Origin: Siphonodentalium dalli
Lineage: Eukaryota; Mollusca; Scaphopoda; Gadilida; Siphonodentaliidae
Assembly (NCBI GenBank): GCA_032622095.1
Contig: CP136069.1
Location: 158,089,043-158,153,042 of the forward strand
Length of the DNA stretch: 64,000 nucleotides
Reading direction: 5' to 3'
Of the stretch, positions 1-10,558 are shown piece after piece (within the stretch, counting starts at the first letter, position 1; the number at the start of each line of letters is the position of its first letter). Made by a program: the position numbers and the translations under genes. The notes under the pieces are model-generated. The model was not told where the DNA came from. It saw nothing but the letters and a program-made list of their open reading frames with translations, and searched no databases.

Positions 1-480
1 ATCAGAACATACAGTTTAAATATGATGTAGACCCACAATATTCACACAGGTCGAACAGTGAGATACATGGCCATAAATTGTGGATTATGTTAAACACTGA
101 TGATGTTCTGAGCTAGCTTGAGGCCAGTAATACTATACGTACCACCACATTCACCAACATATAGTGTTGTGTTATTAAGTAATTTAAGCGAGGACTTGTG
201 CAGTTGTATTTCAAATATGAGATGATGTTGATATGTGACTGGACTATAGACTTACCCCGTATCATTAGCAGGTTGTGGCTGATCAATACCGTGTTGTTGA
301 GAATACAAAGCGATCATTTCCAGTTTTCAGTGTTAAAGACAGACATCTGCCTTAATTGATTGAAGGCAAGAAATATGTTACAATTTTTACATTTTCATGC
401 TGATGTACATGCTGGGATGGGTGGAAATTAGTGGTGGTAGCGGAAGACTCTGAATTGGACTGCTGTTGTTAGTACATGAA
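1..480. other. no feature recognised
   Basis: AT-rich sequence with no coding stretch, repeat or RNA that I can support. Confidence 0.5.
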
Positions 481-482
481 TA

Positions 483-871
483 TGTGACCCGCCATATCAA
501 ATCCAGTCGTAAGTCGGAATTTGTTAACCCTGTGCCAATGCATTCTCTTATATATGAGAATGCATTGGCCTAACAATTTTTTACAATTTTAATAATTTTT
601 TCTTGTATTCTTTAACAATTTTATAATTTCACCCATACAGAGCCCCAGTCAAACATGAGCAGACGACACTCTTCTATATGCTTCTATATATGTGTGGGGC
701 TCCCTGCAGGGTAATGGATGTTTTTTTTATTTTATGTCCTAAAAATTGTCAGAAACATTTATTTTAAAAAAAAGATAAAAAATTGTTAGGCCAATACATT
801 CTCTTATATATGCATTGGGACAGGGTAAAAAAAATCCCGACTTACGACTGGATTTGATATGGCGGGTCACA
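483..871. mobile_element. 389-bp Tc1/mariner-type MITE carrying the palindromic module
   Basis: The left end TGTGACCCGCCATATC and its exact reverse complement on the right, with similarity running about 80 bp inward, form long terminal inverted repeats. A TA dinucleotide flanks both ends (481-482 and 872-873), which fits the TA target duplication of Tc1/mariner-type elements. Inside each TIR is a form of the 'ccaatgcattctcttata' palindrome found elsewhere in the window. There is no transposase, so it is a non-autonomous element. Confidence 0.8.
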
Positions 872-873
872 TA

Positions 874-1250
874 TGGTATTACTAGTTGGTGATGATACCG
901 GTATGTGTACATGTGTATATGTGTGGATTTTGATAATATTTCCCAACACCTTACACACATTTATACACAGTTTTTTATTTGCACACACAATTTGGAATAT
1001 CAATTTGGGACTGCGCACACAGTATACATGTACATTTACTAGAACATATGTAGTCCGACTCCCAAGTCTCTCTCAACAATAAAGTACGGTACATGAACAA
1101 TTGTAATGCAATAAATCAAGCTCACAACGCGTAATCAACCAGCCGTATATGCACCCACAACTCTAACCTAGATGCTAAAGTTTGATTCATCAGATCATAT
1201 ATGGCAAATATCTGAACGCCGAAAAAATCATGTTTTGTATCCTGCTGTTA
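874..1250. other. no feature recognised
   Basis: Low-complexity AT-rich sequence. The short open frame near 873-1082 has no domain and overlaps the MITE border, so I do not call it. Confidence 0.4.
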
Positions 1251-1254
1251 CGTC

Positions 1255-1770
1255 GGGTACATTGAGAACAAATTAGAAAACATATTCCCGGGACTACTTT
1301 CATGCCCATGGGTACATAGGGTACACAAGGTTACTTCTGTTTACTTTACCTTTCCGAAATGTTACATTGCTTACTTCTATTTGTTTTCTTATAAATCTCA
1401 AGGTATCTGGTTACATTGGGTACAAATTAGAAAACATATTCCCGGAACTACTTGGTTCCACGTAGTTACTTCTGGTTACTTTACCTATCAGTTAATGTTA
1501 CATTGGTTATATCTTTTTTCTTAGAAATACCAAGGTACCTGTCTACATTGGATACAAATTAGAAAACATATTCCCGGAACAACTACATTCAGGCCCATGG
1601 GTATATAGGGTACAAATGGTTACTTCTGGTTACTTTACCTATCAGTTAATGTTTACTTTACCTAAGTTAATGTTACATTGGTTAGTTAATATTGTTTTCC
1701 TTAGAAATATCAAGGTAACTGGCTACATTGTGTACAAATTACAGAAGGGTACAAAAGTTCTGATATTTTG
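1255..1770. repeat. imperfect tandem repeat, about 130-170 bp unit, 3-4 copies
   Basis: The phrase 'caaattagaaaacatatt' followed by 'cccgg' recurs near 1268, 1421 and 1556, and a degraded form lies near 1733. Each copy sits in similar context (TTACATTGG-GTA, then GGTTACTTCTGGTTACTTTACC). The copies differ by indels, so the array is old. The open frame at 1616-1876 lies mostly in it and is not called. Confidence 0.7.
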
Positions 1771-1879
1771 CTGCGTACTAAAATTAGACACAAAACGACT
1801 ACAATCATTGCTGAGCAGTAATATGGGCTTTTACCTTCAAAATATTAATGACCGTGACGTTGGTGTGCCGATTTAAAAA

Positions 1880-2650
1880 AACTGCAATAGTGACAGTAAT
1901 GAAATTCTTACCGATTATAATCGATATAACAAAACACCGCACAGCACTACCAGTGATGATGTTAATGAGTGCATAGTTTGTGTAGATATGTAGTCTGTAG
2001 AGCCAAATTTTGTTAAGACATTAACAAATTGTGCGATGACATTCACCACATTGACACGCTGTCTGATTATGTCTGTGTGCATGTATTAGGTGCCTAGTGT
2101 AACGTGCATGTACAACATCAATTTGCCAGTCATATTCAGATTACTAGTGATAGCGATAGGCGATTTGTGTACATGTGCAATTACTGCCGTAAACGTTTTC
2201 CTTAATGCTTAATAAATCCTATATTTTGATTATTTTCGCGATATCCATGCATGGATGATTATTCCCAAACATGGCAGTAAATTATGTGGGGAATTCGACA
2301 TGACAGTGTCTTATCAACTTATATTATTCATTGCCAAATTACAATTAGTCCTATCTTGGTATTAATGCTACATGTATTAGTGTAAGCTTTGATCTGGTTC
2401 CATTTTTGTCAAGCTGCCTCCGCCATATATATGTGGAAATACTTTGTAATAAGGTACTAGTATAACGTGGCGGCGCGTTGTTATTTTAGAATAACTGCAG
2501 TATTGTTATACGCAAATACCGGACATAACTAATCACTTGCGGTATGAACTTTATTATCGACTGGAGGTGTATAAAAGGTAGTAGTTTCACAGTAATCACA
2601 TACCATGACAATATGCCTATTTCTATCAACTTCACTTGCAATTTCGTTCA
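1880..2650. other. no feature recognised
   Basis: AT-rich intergenic sequence without a recognisable ORF, repeat family or RNA gene. Confidence 0.4.
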
Positions 2651-2656
2651 TTTTAA

Positions 2657-3048
2657 CCCTTTACCCAACAAACCGTCCAAAACCGGCCAAATAAAGCTTC
2701 AACAGCCTAAAATATCTTCGGTCTGTCTCAATAGAACCATACAAATATGGATATCATTGGAACCGGCTCCTTGACCACATTGTGATAGTTACAGTTATGC
2801 CCTGTGCCAATGCATTCTCTTATATATGCGAGTCGACCATAGGTCGCCTCGCATATATAAGAGAATGCATTGGCCTAAAAAAAATCTTTTTTTAACACTT
2901 TTTACCAGTTTTTCTTACATTCTTTAACAATTTTATAATTTTTAATGTGTTAAGCCAATGCATTCTCTTATATATGCGAAGCGACCTATGGTCGACTCGC
3001 ATATATAAGAGAATGTATTGACTCAGGGCCCTTCTGTTGGGTAAAGGG
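2657..3048. mobile_element. 392-bp piggyBac-type MITE with two palindromic modules
   Basis: The ends are CCCTTTACCCAACA and its complement TGTTGGGTAAAGGG. They are flanked by TTAA on the left (2653-2656) and TTAT on the right (3049-3052), as expected for a TTAA target duplication with one later substitution. The interior has two copies of the 76-bp palindrome (near 2808-2872 and 2955-3020) in opposite sense around a T-rich centre. No coding capacity is visible. Confidence 0.75.
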
Positions 3049-3049
3049 T

Positions 3050-3598
3050 TATAAGACTTCCAGCTGATGGTGCTAATTCCAGCAAGATATCTTCTTGATT
3101 ATAATATTGCTAAATGTTTGGGAATTCGCGGTACATGAAACTTCTGGTGAGATAAATAACTGATGTGAGCAAACTACATGTACATGAATGTTACTGCATG
3201 TGTACTGTAATTCAATAAGAGGTATGTGTTAGAAACTAACATGAACTGACAGGAATTTGTCTTAGAAATGATCGAAATGTAGAGTGATGATGTCGCATAC
3301 AAAATATTTACTACACAATCATGGTTCTTGAATTATAATATCGCCATCAACGAATGCAGCTTTCTAAAAACGAACCAGATAAAATATCACACTAACACAT
3401 TATAATAGTGCCACATTCACTGTAGAATGGTATACACTACACATATTCTCAAAATAAGTGTCCCTTTTAAAGCGGTCCTCGGCCGTTTTCAATTAAAGTC
3501 AATCAAACGCGGTTGTTGCGTTTACAACACATTGAGGGTGCGTTGTGCCCAAGTTTGGTTCTTTATTTGGTTATTTAGTTTGGTCCGTCATAAAACAT
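3050..3598. other. no feature recognised
   Basis: AT-rich sequence. The 62-codon frame at 3427-3615 shows no domain and runs into the hairpin, so it is not called. Confidence 0.4.
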
Positions 3599-3600
3599 GT

Positions 3601-3815
3601 ACAGTAATGCTCTAAGTAATCGACTTCTTAACCACAGCAGAATTATGGGTAACGTTTCAGGATTTAGTCGGAAATATGGCTTGTTGCAATTCATCGGAAA
3701 GCTCCCCCCGAGAGCTTTCCGATGAATGGCAACAAGCCATATTTCCGACTAAATCCTGAAAAGTTACCCATAATTCTGCTGTGGTTAAGAAGTCGATTAC
3801 TTAGAGGATTACTGT
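3601..3815. repeat. long near-perfect hairpin, about 103-bp arms
   Basis: Arm 1 (3601-3703) and arm 2 (3713-3815) are reverse complements with only a few mismatches and a 9-nt C-rich loop at 3704-3712. The outer ends read acagtaat and attactgt. The open frames on both strands here are mirror images produced by the hairpin. It may be a foldback element or a template-switch product. No target duplication could be assigned. Confidence 0.85.
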
Positions 3816-4680
3816 ATGTTCGGTTCTTCGTTTGGATCCTCGACTGGGACAACCAGGTAAACCAAGTCTTCTCTGTGTGTTGGAACTTCCAAATTATGTC
3901 TACATATGTTGGAAACAGGATACGATAGGCAGATACATCATAGTAGTTTTCCAGATGCTTCAATTGTTCGCGCAGAAGTGAGACTAACTCACTTTATTAA
4001 GTTTATTTTACCATATCAGGAACAAACCGAATATGAACGCTTTTTTTATTTGATACTGAAGTCGGGACCGAACCTAGATTCAACAAAGAGTACACGCATC
4101 AAACAACAACGGTGGTTTGAGTAGGTCGATACAATGCGTTAACACTTTTATTCTGAATTGCTATGACACTAAATATCTCTTCAGGATGGACAATAAAGTG
4201 TGTTCCTCGTTAGTCTATTCTTGATATTATAAAAATAAAGATTACGTGTCTCACTTCTATACAAAATAAGACAAACTGGAAAAGTACTATGACCGTGGCA
4301 AGTTTTTCAGAGTATGTCTACACAAGGCTAGCAGATCGGAATGCCGTGTCTTTATATTATCGACGTATCTTACCCCCCTTCCACGCAGCAGCTCTTCTTT
4401 GTCCGCATCGTATTATACATGGATGTCCGCTGGTAACTTCGCATGTACTGTTAAACTACTCTCAAACTACTCTCAAGATATATGTTCAAAGCTAGGGCGC
4501 GACCTGATCTATCAGTTTCACAGATGTTGCAGTACACGAGCCACCTCGTATAGTGATACTTCAAAATGGGCGAGCCTAACAGAGAATTATCTCGAAAATT
4601 TCGAGATAATATGTCTAAATTTAAGATATTTTGTCGAAATTACGAGATCTTATCCAGCTATCCATAAATCGAGATATGCT
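3816..4680. other. no confident feature; upstream of the membrane-tail exon
   Basis: Several short frames (3906-4124, 4289-4495, 4399-4683) lack domains. The phrase 'gttagtctattc' near 4210 recurs at about 10,112 and 12,118, so part of this stretch is dispersed repeat. I cannot identify upstream exons for the + strand gene that ends at 5362. Confidence 0.4.
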
Positions 4681-4754
4681 TAATGGTACACAACTAAAGG
4701 TAACGCAACTGGATTCAGACAATAAAATTATGACACTCTTCAATTCTCTTCCAG

Positions 4755-5362
4755 AAGGACAGCAAACAAGTGTATTTTCTGGAAATATACAATCGACAAT
4801 AGAAACGGTATTTGCTACCACGGTGTTATCTACAACAACAGTGACATCCACATTGAACCACACTGTAACCAGTTTAATTACAATCACTCCGTCGTGTTCA
4901 GTATCCGAGACAACCACACAGCTCTCAACATCAACTATAACAGCAACAGCGACATCCACATTGCCAATCACTCCGCCATGTTATGCATTTATAGAGACAA
5001 CCACACAGCTTTCAACGATAACTATAACAGCAACAGCGTCCAGTTCTTTCGCCACCACTCTATCATGCGATCATGATCAGACAAGCTCCATGCCGTCCAA
5101 CAACATGACATCAACTGAGCTTGCGAAGGAAATAGAGCAGTTGGTAAAAGAGCTAGAGATAACCAAGAACGCGACAAGCCGTGCGCTACGACAGAAGATT
5201 TCCATTCCGGATCCGCGTCCATCATCACAAGCGATAGGAGCATCGGCGATGATCTTTGTTGTGATTCCGTTCGTCGTGATGGTACTATTCGATGCGACTA
5301 AGCTATTCCCCAAACTATTTCGGAGAAAAGTGGCTGACAGCGGAAAGATGATCATGAAATGA
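4755..5362 (+). CDS. terminal exon: Ser/Thr-rich stalk plus C-terminal membrane anchor
   Basis: The sequence 'caattctcttccag' before 4755 is a good splice acceptor, so I start the exon there. The frame itself is open from 4631. From N to C the product has a Ser/Thr-rich stretch (ETTTQLSTSTITATA-type repeats, likely O-glycosylated), a helical segment (TELAKEIEQLVKELEITKNA), a conserved-looking KISIPDPRPSSQAIG block, and a hydrophobic span (AMIFVVIPFVVMVLF) with a short basic tail. This fits a type I single-pass cell-surface protein with the ectodomain encoded upstream. The RPSS-plus-membrane tail recalls a lineage-specific family I associate with molluscan PAN/apple-domain proteins, from memory. 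A diverged inverted paralogue lies at 44,437-44,981, and conservation of this tail between the copies supports real coding. Incoming phase is 1. Confidence 0.65.
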
Positions 5363-5419
5363 AAACAATTGTCAAAACGTGATAATGAACTACTACTGAT
5401 AACAATTACGAATAATACA

Positions 5420-5868
5420 TGTACAAATTGGTTTTGGATGTCCGTGGTCCAGCTGTTAGCGTGTCGGACTTGTATTCGCTGTAAACACAACGAAATGAGT
5501 TCGCAGCGCGTCGCTGCTCTATCGTGAGTCTTCACACAGCAGTGGATTGGCCGCTTTGAGCGACGCGCAATTGTCGGATTGTCAGCTGTTTAAAATCCCG
5601 CACTAAGTTGTGACCCTTGAGCAAGGTCGCTCGTACTGTGTCGGCGTCGCACCACTCATACAATAAACGAGTTAGTTTGTCACCCTTTTGAGAATTAGAG
5701 CACGTTCTGGTCAAACTTGAGCAGCGCTGCAATGGCTGCAACCGGTTCAATGGTTGGAGTGTACAGAAGACTGGGGTAATATTGAAATGTTTAAAAGCGT
5801 GTTAGAGCAAGTAATTGGTTAATCGCTATATAAAACTGTCATTATAATTAGTACTATTATTAGTACAC
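5420..5868 (+). mobile_element. about 450-bp insertion with a tRNA-like head (SINE-like)
   Basis: The inverted paralogue at 44.2-44.4 kb lacks this stretch. Homology stops after 'aataatacatgta' and resumes at 'attagtacacata', which may be a worn target duplication. Near the left end, 5440-5511 resembles a tRNA: TGGTCCAGCTG fits an A box, followed by TTAGCGTGTCGGACTTGTA and a weak B box (GAGTTCGCAGC). The clean absence from the paralogue shows insertion or deletion; SINE identity is inference. Confidence 0.45.
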
Positions 5869-5869
5869 A

Positions 5870-6388
5870 TATAGTATTCGTAATTTCTTCGGACGTTCCA
5901 AATATATTTTCTCAGAATTAACGACCATAGTCCGTTTATGACACATCGCCACTCGGAGTACGGTGATACGGTTATGGTTTCCGTTAGTATCTTGTACTTA
6001 ATTAAATTCCTGTCAGGTTACATTAAATGTTGGCTCGATGATTGATTTGTTTGCCACTGAGAGATAGAAATCAAGGCCGCAAGGCGATTACAAGGACACA
6101 ATCTCAGAGTCATTCCCCACATTGATGACCAGAGAAATGACCTCGAAATTATTATTATATGATATATTTATAATTTGTGTTGAAATCTCCCGAAACTACG
6201 GATATGGCAAAAAGACAACCTATTGAAAGAACACAAATTATATTGATGTAGTACCATTTTCGTAATTGCTATAAGTAGAATAGTTCATTTTGCGAACGAT
6301 CTCTAAGTGCATGCTTACCACAACATGTGTGGTTAACTCGACTCGCAATCTTCATCCATCAAATTACACGTAGTAATATATAATTTTT
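5870..6388. other. intergenic between two convergent exons; duplicated at 44.1-44.3 and 30.3-30.5 kb
   Basis: Non-coding, but clearly related in inverted orientation to 44,325-44,107 and then to 30,549-30,330. The point matching the gypsy insertion site is about 6108-6117, where this copy reads straight through (aatctcagag then tcattccccacattg). It therefore serves as the empty-site reference. Confidence 0.75.
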
Positions 6389-6389
6389 A

Positions 6390-6614
6390 TCAGGTCCCGG
6401 TGATCAAAATAAGTCGACAAAATAAAGGCATCGTAGATTGATAAGCATACTTGTTAAAGGAGTTTTTCAAATTCCACAACACAGTGGTACCACCGCTCTT
6501 TATGTTTTCCATGTCAGAAGAAATAAATAGCACGGAACTGTCTTTATTATTCCACGCCGAAGTCTGATTTGGGGATACATAGTATGGCTTCAAGACGTTT
6601 TGCGGGACATACAC
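6390..6614 (-). CDS. partial exon of an unidentified gene, duplicated at 28.7 kb
   Basis: The minus-strand frame contains DSSVLFISSDMENIKSGGTT followed by VLWN. A second copy on + at 28,696-28,818 reads DSSALVISPDKIKIKSSGTT followed by VLWN. The two agree across the region while differing at many bases, which suggests past selection on protein. I recognise no domain. The exon is convergent with the membrane-tail exon at 4755-5362, and the paralogues keep the same convergent arrangement. True exon limits are uncertain; the coding match spans roughly 6465-6600. Confidence 0.4.
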   Translation of the reverse strand: MYVPQNVLKPYYVSPNQTSAWNNKDSSVLFISSDMENIKSGGTTVLWNLKNSFNKYAYQSTMPLFCRLILITGT

Positions 6615-6937
6615 ATCGATCCGGAAGGTGACAAATGCTGAAGACTACGAGTCGCTTTAAAGATTTGAAAGCAAACTAAATAATTCAGAATTTCCTAAGC
6701 CAATTTTCGCTTACCAGGCTATCACTTTGTTATAAATTTCGAACGTCTTTTTGTTGTGCGCATAGTTGCGACCAAAATTTGTGTGACTTTAACTTTTGCA
6801 CGGAGTTCGCTTTAGACTCGTTTAGCAGCATTGAATTTGATAATGATATTCTTGTGCACATATTTGATTAATTGTATTTCAATTTAGCAGTTATCATATC
6901 CACCAATATGTGTAAGTTCAATATGTGATAATTTCAA
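6615..6937. other. no feature recognised
   Basis: AT-rich sequence between the exon and the next MITE. Confidence 0.4.
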
Positions 6938-6939
6938 AT

Positions 6940-7320
6940 ATATAAAATCCAGTCGTAAGTCGGGATTTGTTTACCCTGTGCCAATGCATTCTCTTATATA
7001 TGCGAGTCGACCATAGGTCGACTCGCATATATAAGAGAATGCATTGGCCTAACAATTTTTGATAATTTAAAAAAAAATAATGTTTCTTACAATTTTTAGG
7101 ACATAAAATAAAAAACATCCAGTACCCTGCAGGGAGCCCCAAACATATATAGAAGCATATAGAAGAGTGTCGTCTGCTCATGTTTGTCTGGGGCTCTGTA
7201 TGGGTGAAATTATAAAATTGTTAAAGAATACAAGAAAAAATAGGTCGCCTCGCATATATAAGAGAATGCATTGGCACAGGGTAAAAAAAATCACGAACTA
7301 CGACTGGATTTGATATGGCA
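6940..7320. mobile_element. second copy of the TA-type MITE, inverted relative to 483-871
   Basis: The left end 'aaatccagtcgtaagtcgg' and the right end 'tacgactggatttgatat' are TIRs matching the element at 483-871, and the interior (ACAGAGCCCC block, CCTGCAGGGAGCCCC) is the same in reverse. The outermost GTGACCCGCC is eroded. A full 76-bp palindrome is at 6976-7052 and a half copy at 7246-7285. Confidence 0.75.
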
Positions 7321-7878
7321 TTTATGTTTTCCAACTTTGAATTTACAATTATCTAAATAGATTTATTGGATTGGGTTATTGGTCACATTTGTGTGGTCTA
7401 AATGGTGTATTTTGTGTAATCACTTGCAACTGAATATTTGAAATATTTGTTGATCTTTACAAATTTATCGTTGTATGTTAAAACCTCAATATATCATGTT
7501 ATGTAATATTGGTGTGATCAGACCTCCTAATCGGGAAACACCAGGGAAGAAAAATGAAAAATAATTGCAATCACCATCATTTGATCACACACTGAACCGA
7601 AAACCCACGAAATTACCCGTAAGAAACACGTCGAAACCGATAACAGAAGCTCATAATTGTGAACGCTATCTATGATCTACCGCTTTTGGGCGACAAAAAC
7701 TTGGGTGTTCTTTATATTAATTCGATTTCTTGCAATGATGAAAGTAATTAAAAACATCTTATATCTTCCTTCTTTGAGAGTCGATCTCTATCCATCATAA
7801 CCTTCGACTAATTATGGGCTCGTGAGTCCGATTTAATTATATTATGGCATAGAAACAATACATATCGTTAGCGGAATT
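7321..7878. other. no feature recognised
   Basis: AT-rich sequence, no supported ORF or repeat. Confidence 0.4.
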
Positions 7879-7941
7879 CCGATTAGTCACACCGATCACC
7901 CGATTAGTCACACCGATCATCCGATTGGTCACACCGATCAT
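7879..7941. repeat. 21-bp tandem repeat, 3 copies
   Basis: The unit CCGATTAGTCACACCGATCA plus one base is repeated three times with period 21 and one substitution in the third copy. It is young and very regular compared with its surroundings. Confidence 0.85.
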
Positions 7942-8276
7942 CTTTAGTTGCCATGTGAGCGATTATTGCAATTCTGGAAATACTTGGATATATAAATAGC
8001 CGTCAAAAATGAGTCAGCGTTATTACACAGGTTGCTTTGCATAAAATACTAAACTAGAACTGTCATACTATTAAATTAAATTGTAAATATAATGATAAAA
8101 TACATCTTAACTTTCAAGATATTTGTGGACTAATATTAGTTGTCATGTTTAATATAATGTAAGATATACCAATTTCAAGCATATAATTAAATGGCAGAAG
8201 ATGGAGAAGTTAGAACCACCAGATGTGACATGTCAGCCTGTTCTCCGGCAAATAAGTTCATATATAACTTATTTAA

Positions 8277-8630
8277 TCCTTTCAGTGCCAAGTCCGATTT
8301 TTGTATCAACCCATATACCCTGTGCCAATGCATTCTCTTATATATGCGAGTCGACCGTAGGTCGCCTCGCATATATCAGAGAATGCATTGGCCTAACAAT
8401 TTTTCATCATTTGTTATTATTTTTTACAATTTGTTACAATTTTAATAATTGTTTCGTATATTCTTTAACAGACTTATTTTGTAGGTTTAGTGCTAGGGAA
8501 TCTTACGTTTTTCATGGGCATAACAATTATTACTATGAATACTTGGTGATAGTTTTGAGTTATAACATGCCCCTAAGGTTTTATGCAGTTTGTTTGTAAA
8601 TTCGCTATAGCATGCTGAAGCATACTTCAG
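8277..8630. mobile_element. truncated piggyBac-type MITE, same family as 48,017-48,489
   Basis: TTAA at 8273-8276 is followed by TCCTTTCAGTGCCAAGTCCG, a 76-bp palindrome (8330-8393), then a block (ttaggggcatgttataac in reverse, 'gctatagcatgct') shared with the complete element at 48 kb. The homology ends near 8630 without a matching right end, so this copy is truncated. The ORF at 8201-8599 is a product of the element. Confidence 0.65.
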
Positions 8631-9887
8631 ATATTCATACAACACAATCACTATTGGAATAGATACCATAATCATTTGATGACATTCAATTGGAAGACAA
8701 CATTTATTAGTTATGTATTTTAACTGTTGAATCTTGATTGCATAGATTGTATCATATTTATGTATTGAATAAATTATAAACTTGAACTGTTCAAAAAAAT
8801 TAATAGTAATGTGATAGAAATCATCATAACTTTTAGATTGGTGGTGTGGAAATTGCCATACTGCTAGATATAATGTAATTTGAAAGAATGTGTGGCGTCC
8901 CGATTAAAGAAAATAATTAACTTGTAGATGCTGCAGCAGTTAAGAGAATCATTATATGAGAGCTTTACAATATTTTAAAACTAATTGTTGAGATATACAT
9001 ACATCATAATCACCAATGGAATAAGTACTGCTCTCATCTTAGATTTAGAATTTCAAAAATTTTAATCTGATGGATTAATGTGATATAATGTACCCTACAA
9101 CATTAAGACGCCACGTTAATTGTTTAAATTGTGTTATATTTATGATGTGTTGAACAAAATTCTAAACTTGAACTGTTTAACTAATAAATGAAAATTATAA
9201 GTAAAATGATCAAATTCATCTAACATACATGCGATTTGACGAAATCGCCCCAATATTATTTGTAATGTAGTTTAAAAGAATGTATGGTAAACCAATTTCA
9301 AGCAACGAATTAAATGACATAAGCATGAGAATTTATGAGAACCATTCCATGAGATATTTGCATTATTTAAAAACTGATATCTTCATGACGATCTGCAGAT
9401 ATATATACCTCCTGAATAAGTAGGTGTCTGCAGAACAATCACCAGAAGAATAATTGATATAACTGTGCCTTTGTCGGATCTCAAAAACTAAAAAGGATCA
9501 ATGTTATATATTATAAACTGTTCAATATTGATTGATTATAAATAATCATATTTATGTGTTGAATAACATATTAAACTTGAACTGTTAAATTAAATTGTAA
9601 TGTGATATAATTCATCTTAACTTTCATGACGTTTGGTGTAAATTGCCCTGATATTAGTTGCAATGTAACATTAATTTATAAGAATGTATGGTAAGCAATT
9701 AAAGTAAAGAATTAAACGGTAGATGCTGGAGAAATTAGGAGAACCATTCTATGAGTTACTAACAATGTTTTTAATCTAATTTATTCTGGCGATTTGCTTA
9801 TGTTCGCCTCCGTGATAATACCTACTTGTAATTCATATATCCCTACTACATATTTTATGTGTAATGTAATATTATTAATGTGTAGCC

Positions 9888-10035
9888 ACGTGGTGGTTTG
9901 CGCTCCAAAATACACTTGATAGTATTCGCTTTTGAATTGTTCCCAGTATCTAAATAGGTCGATATAAACTAGAACTACCTTTCTACGAATCTACGGGCAT
10001 TATATTGATGTCAGAAAGACGCATTGAAGTGATAA
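9888..10035 (+). repeat. dispersed repeat 'gtggtttgcgctccaaaata', copy 1 of 3
   Basis: A ~145-bp block (GCGCTCCAAAATACACTTGA, then a region with TAGGTCGATATA, then GACGCATT) is repeated at 11,510-11,655 and 11,900-12,045. Copies 2 and 3 are closer to each other than to copy 1, which suggests a local duplication. Confidence 0.7.
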
Positions 10036-10514
10036 ACATGTTGGAACACGTTCAGGTCACAAAAAACAACAGCCATGTGCACAACTTGGAACAGAACAGA
10101 GTGTGCTGCGTTAGTCTATTCCGGATATCGTTGACTAAAGAGCGTTTTTTCACTTGTGTGCAAAAACATTAAAACCGCTGGACAATCGCTGTGACCATGG
10201 CAAATAAATAAACATGTATTGTGTGTCAATTAAATCAAAGAATTGAACGATAGAAGATGGAGAATTTAGGAGAATAATTATATGAGATATATTCGATATT
10301 TAATCATTAATTTCTCACTACGATTTGCTGCGATACACCTCCTGAATACGTGATTGTATTTCAGTTAAGTCTGCAGCGCAATCACCAATGGAATAATTAC
10401 TACAATCGTGATACATTTTGGGTCTAAAAATATAGATCTAGCGGATCAAGGCCATATTGTGTCCATTACTATATAAATATGTTCACGTTTTGGAGATAAA
10501 ACATACTTGTTATG

Positions 10515-10558
10515 ACCCTAACCCTAACCCTAACCCTAACCCTAACCCTAACCCTAAC
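10515..10558. repeat. interstitial telomeric repeat (CCCTAA)n, about 7 units
   Basis: Forty-four bases of uninterrupted CCCTAA repeats (TTAGGG on the other strand), with no degeneration, lie inside the old ~430-bp repeat array. TTAGGG is the telomere unit of most animals. The clean state suggests recent insertion, for example at a repaired double-strand break, not a worn chromosome fusion point. Confidence 0.95.

Noticed and set aside
3691-3963. Pair of opposite ORFs at 3.7-3.9 kb
   Set aside because: Mirror images generated by the long hairpin.
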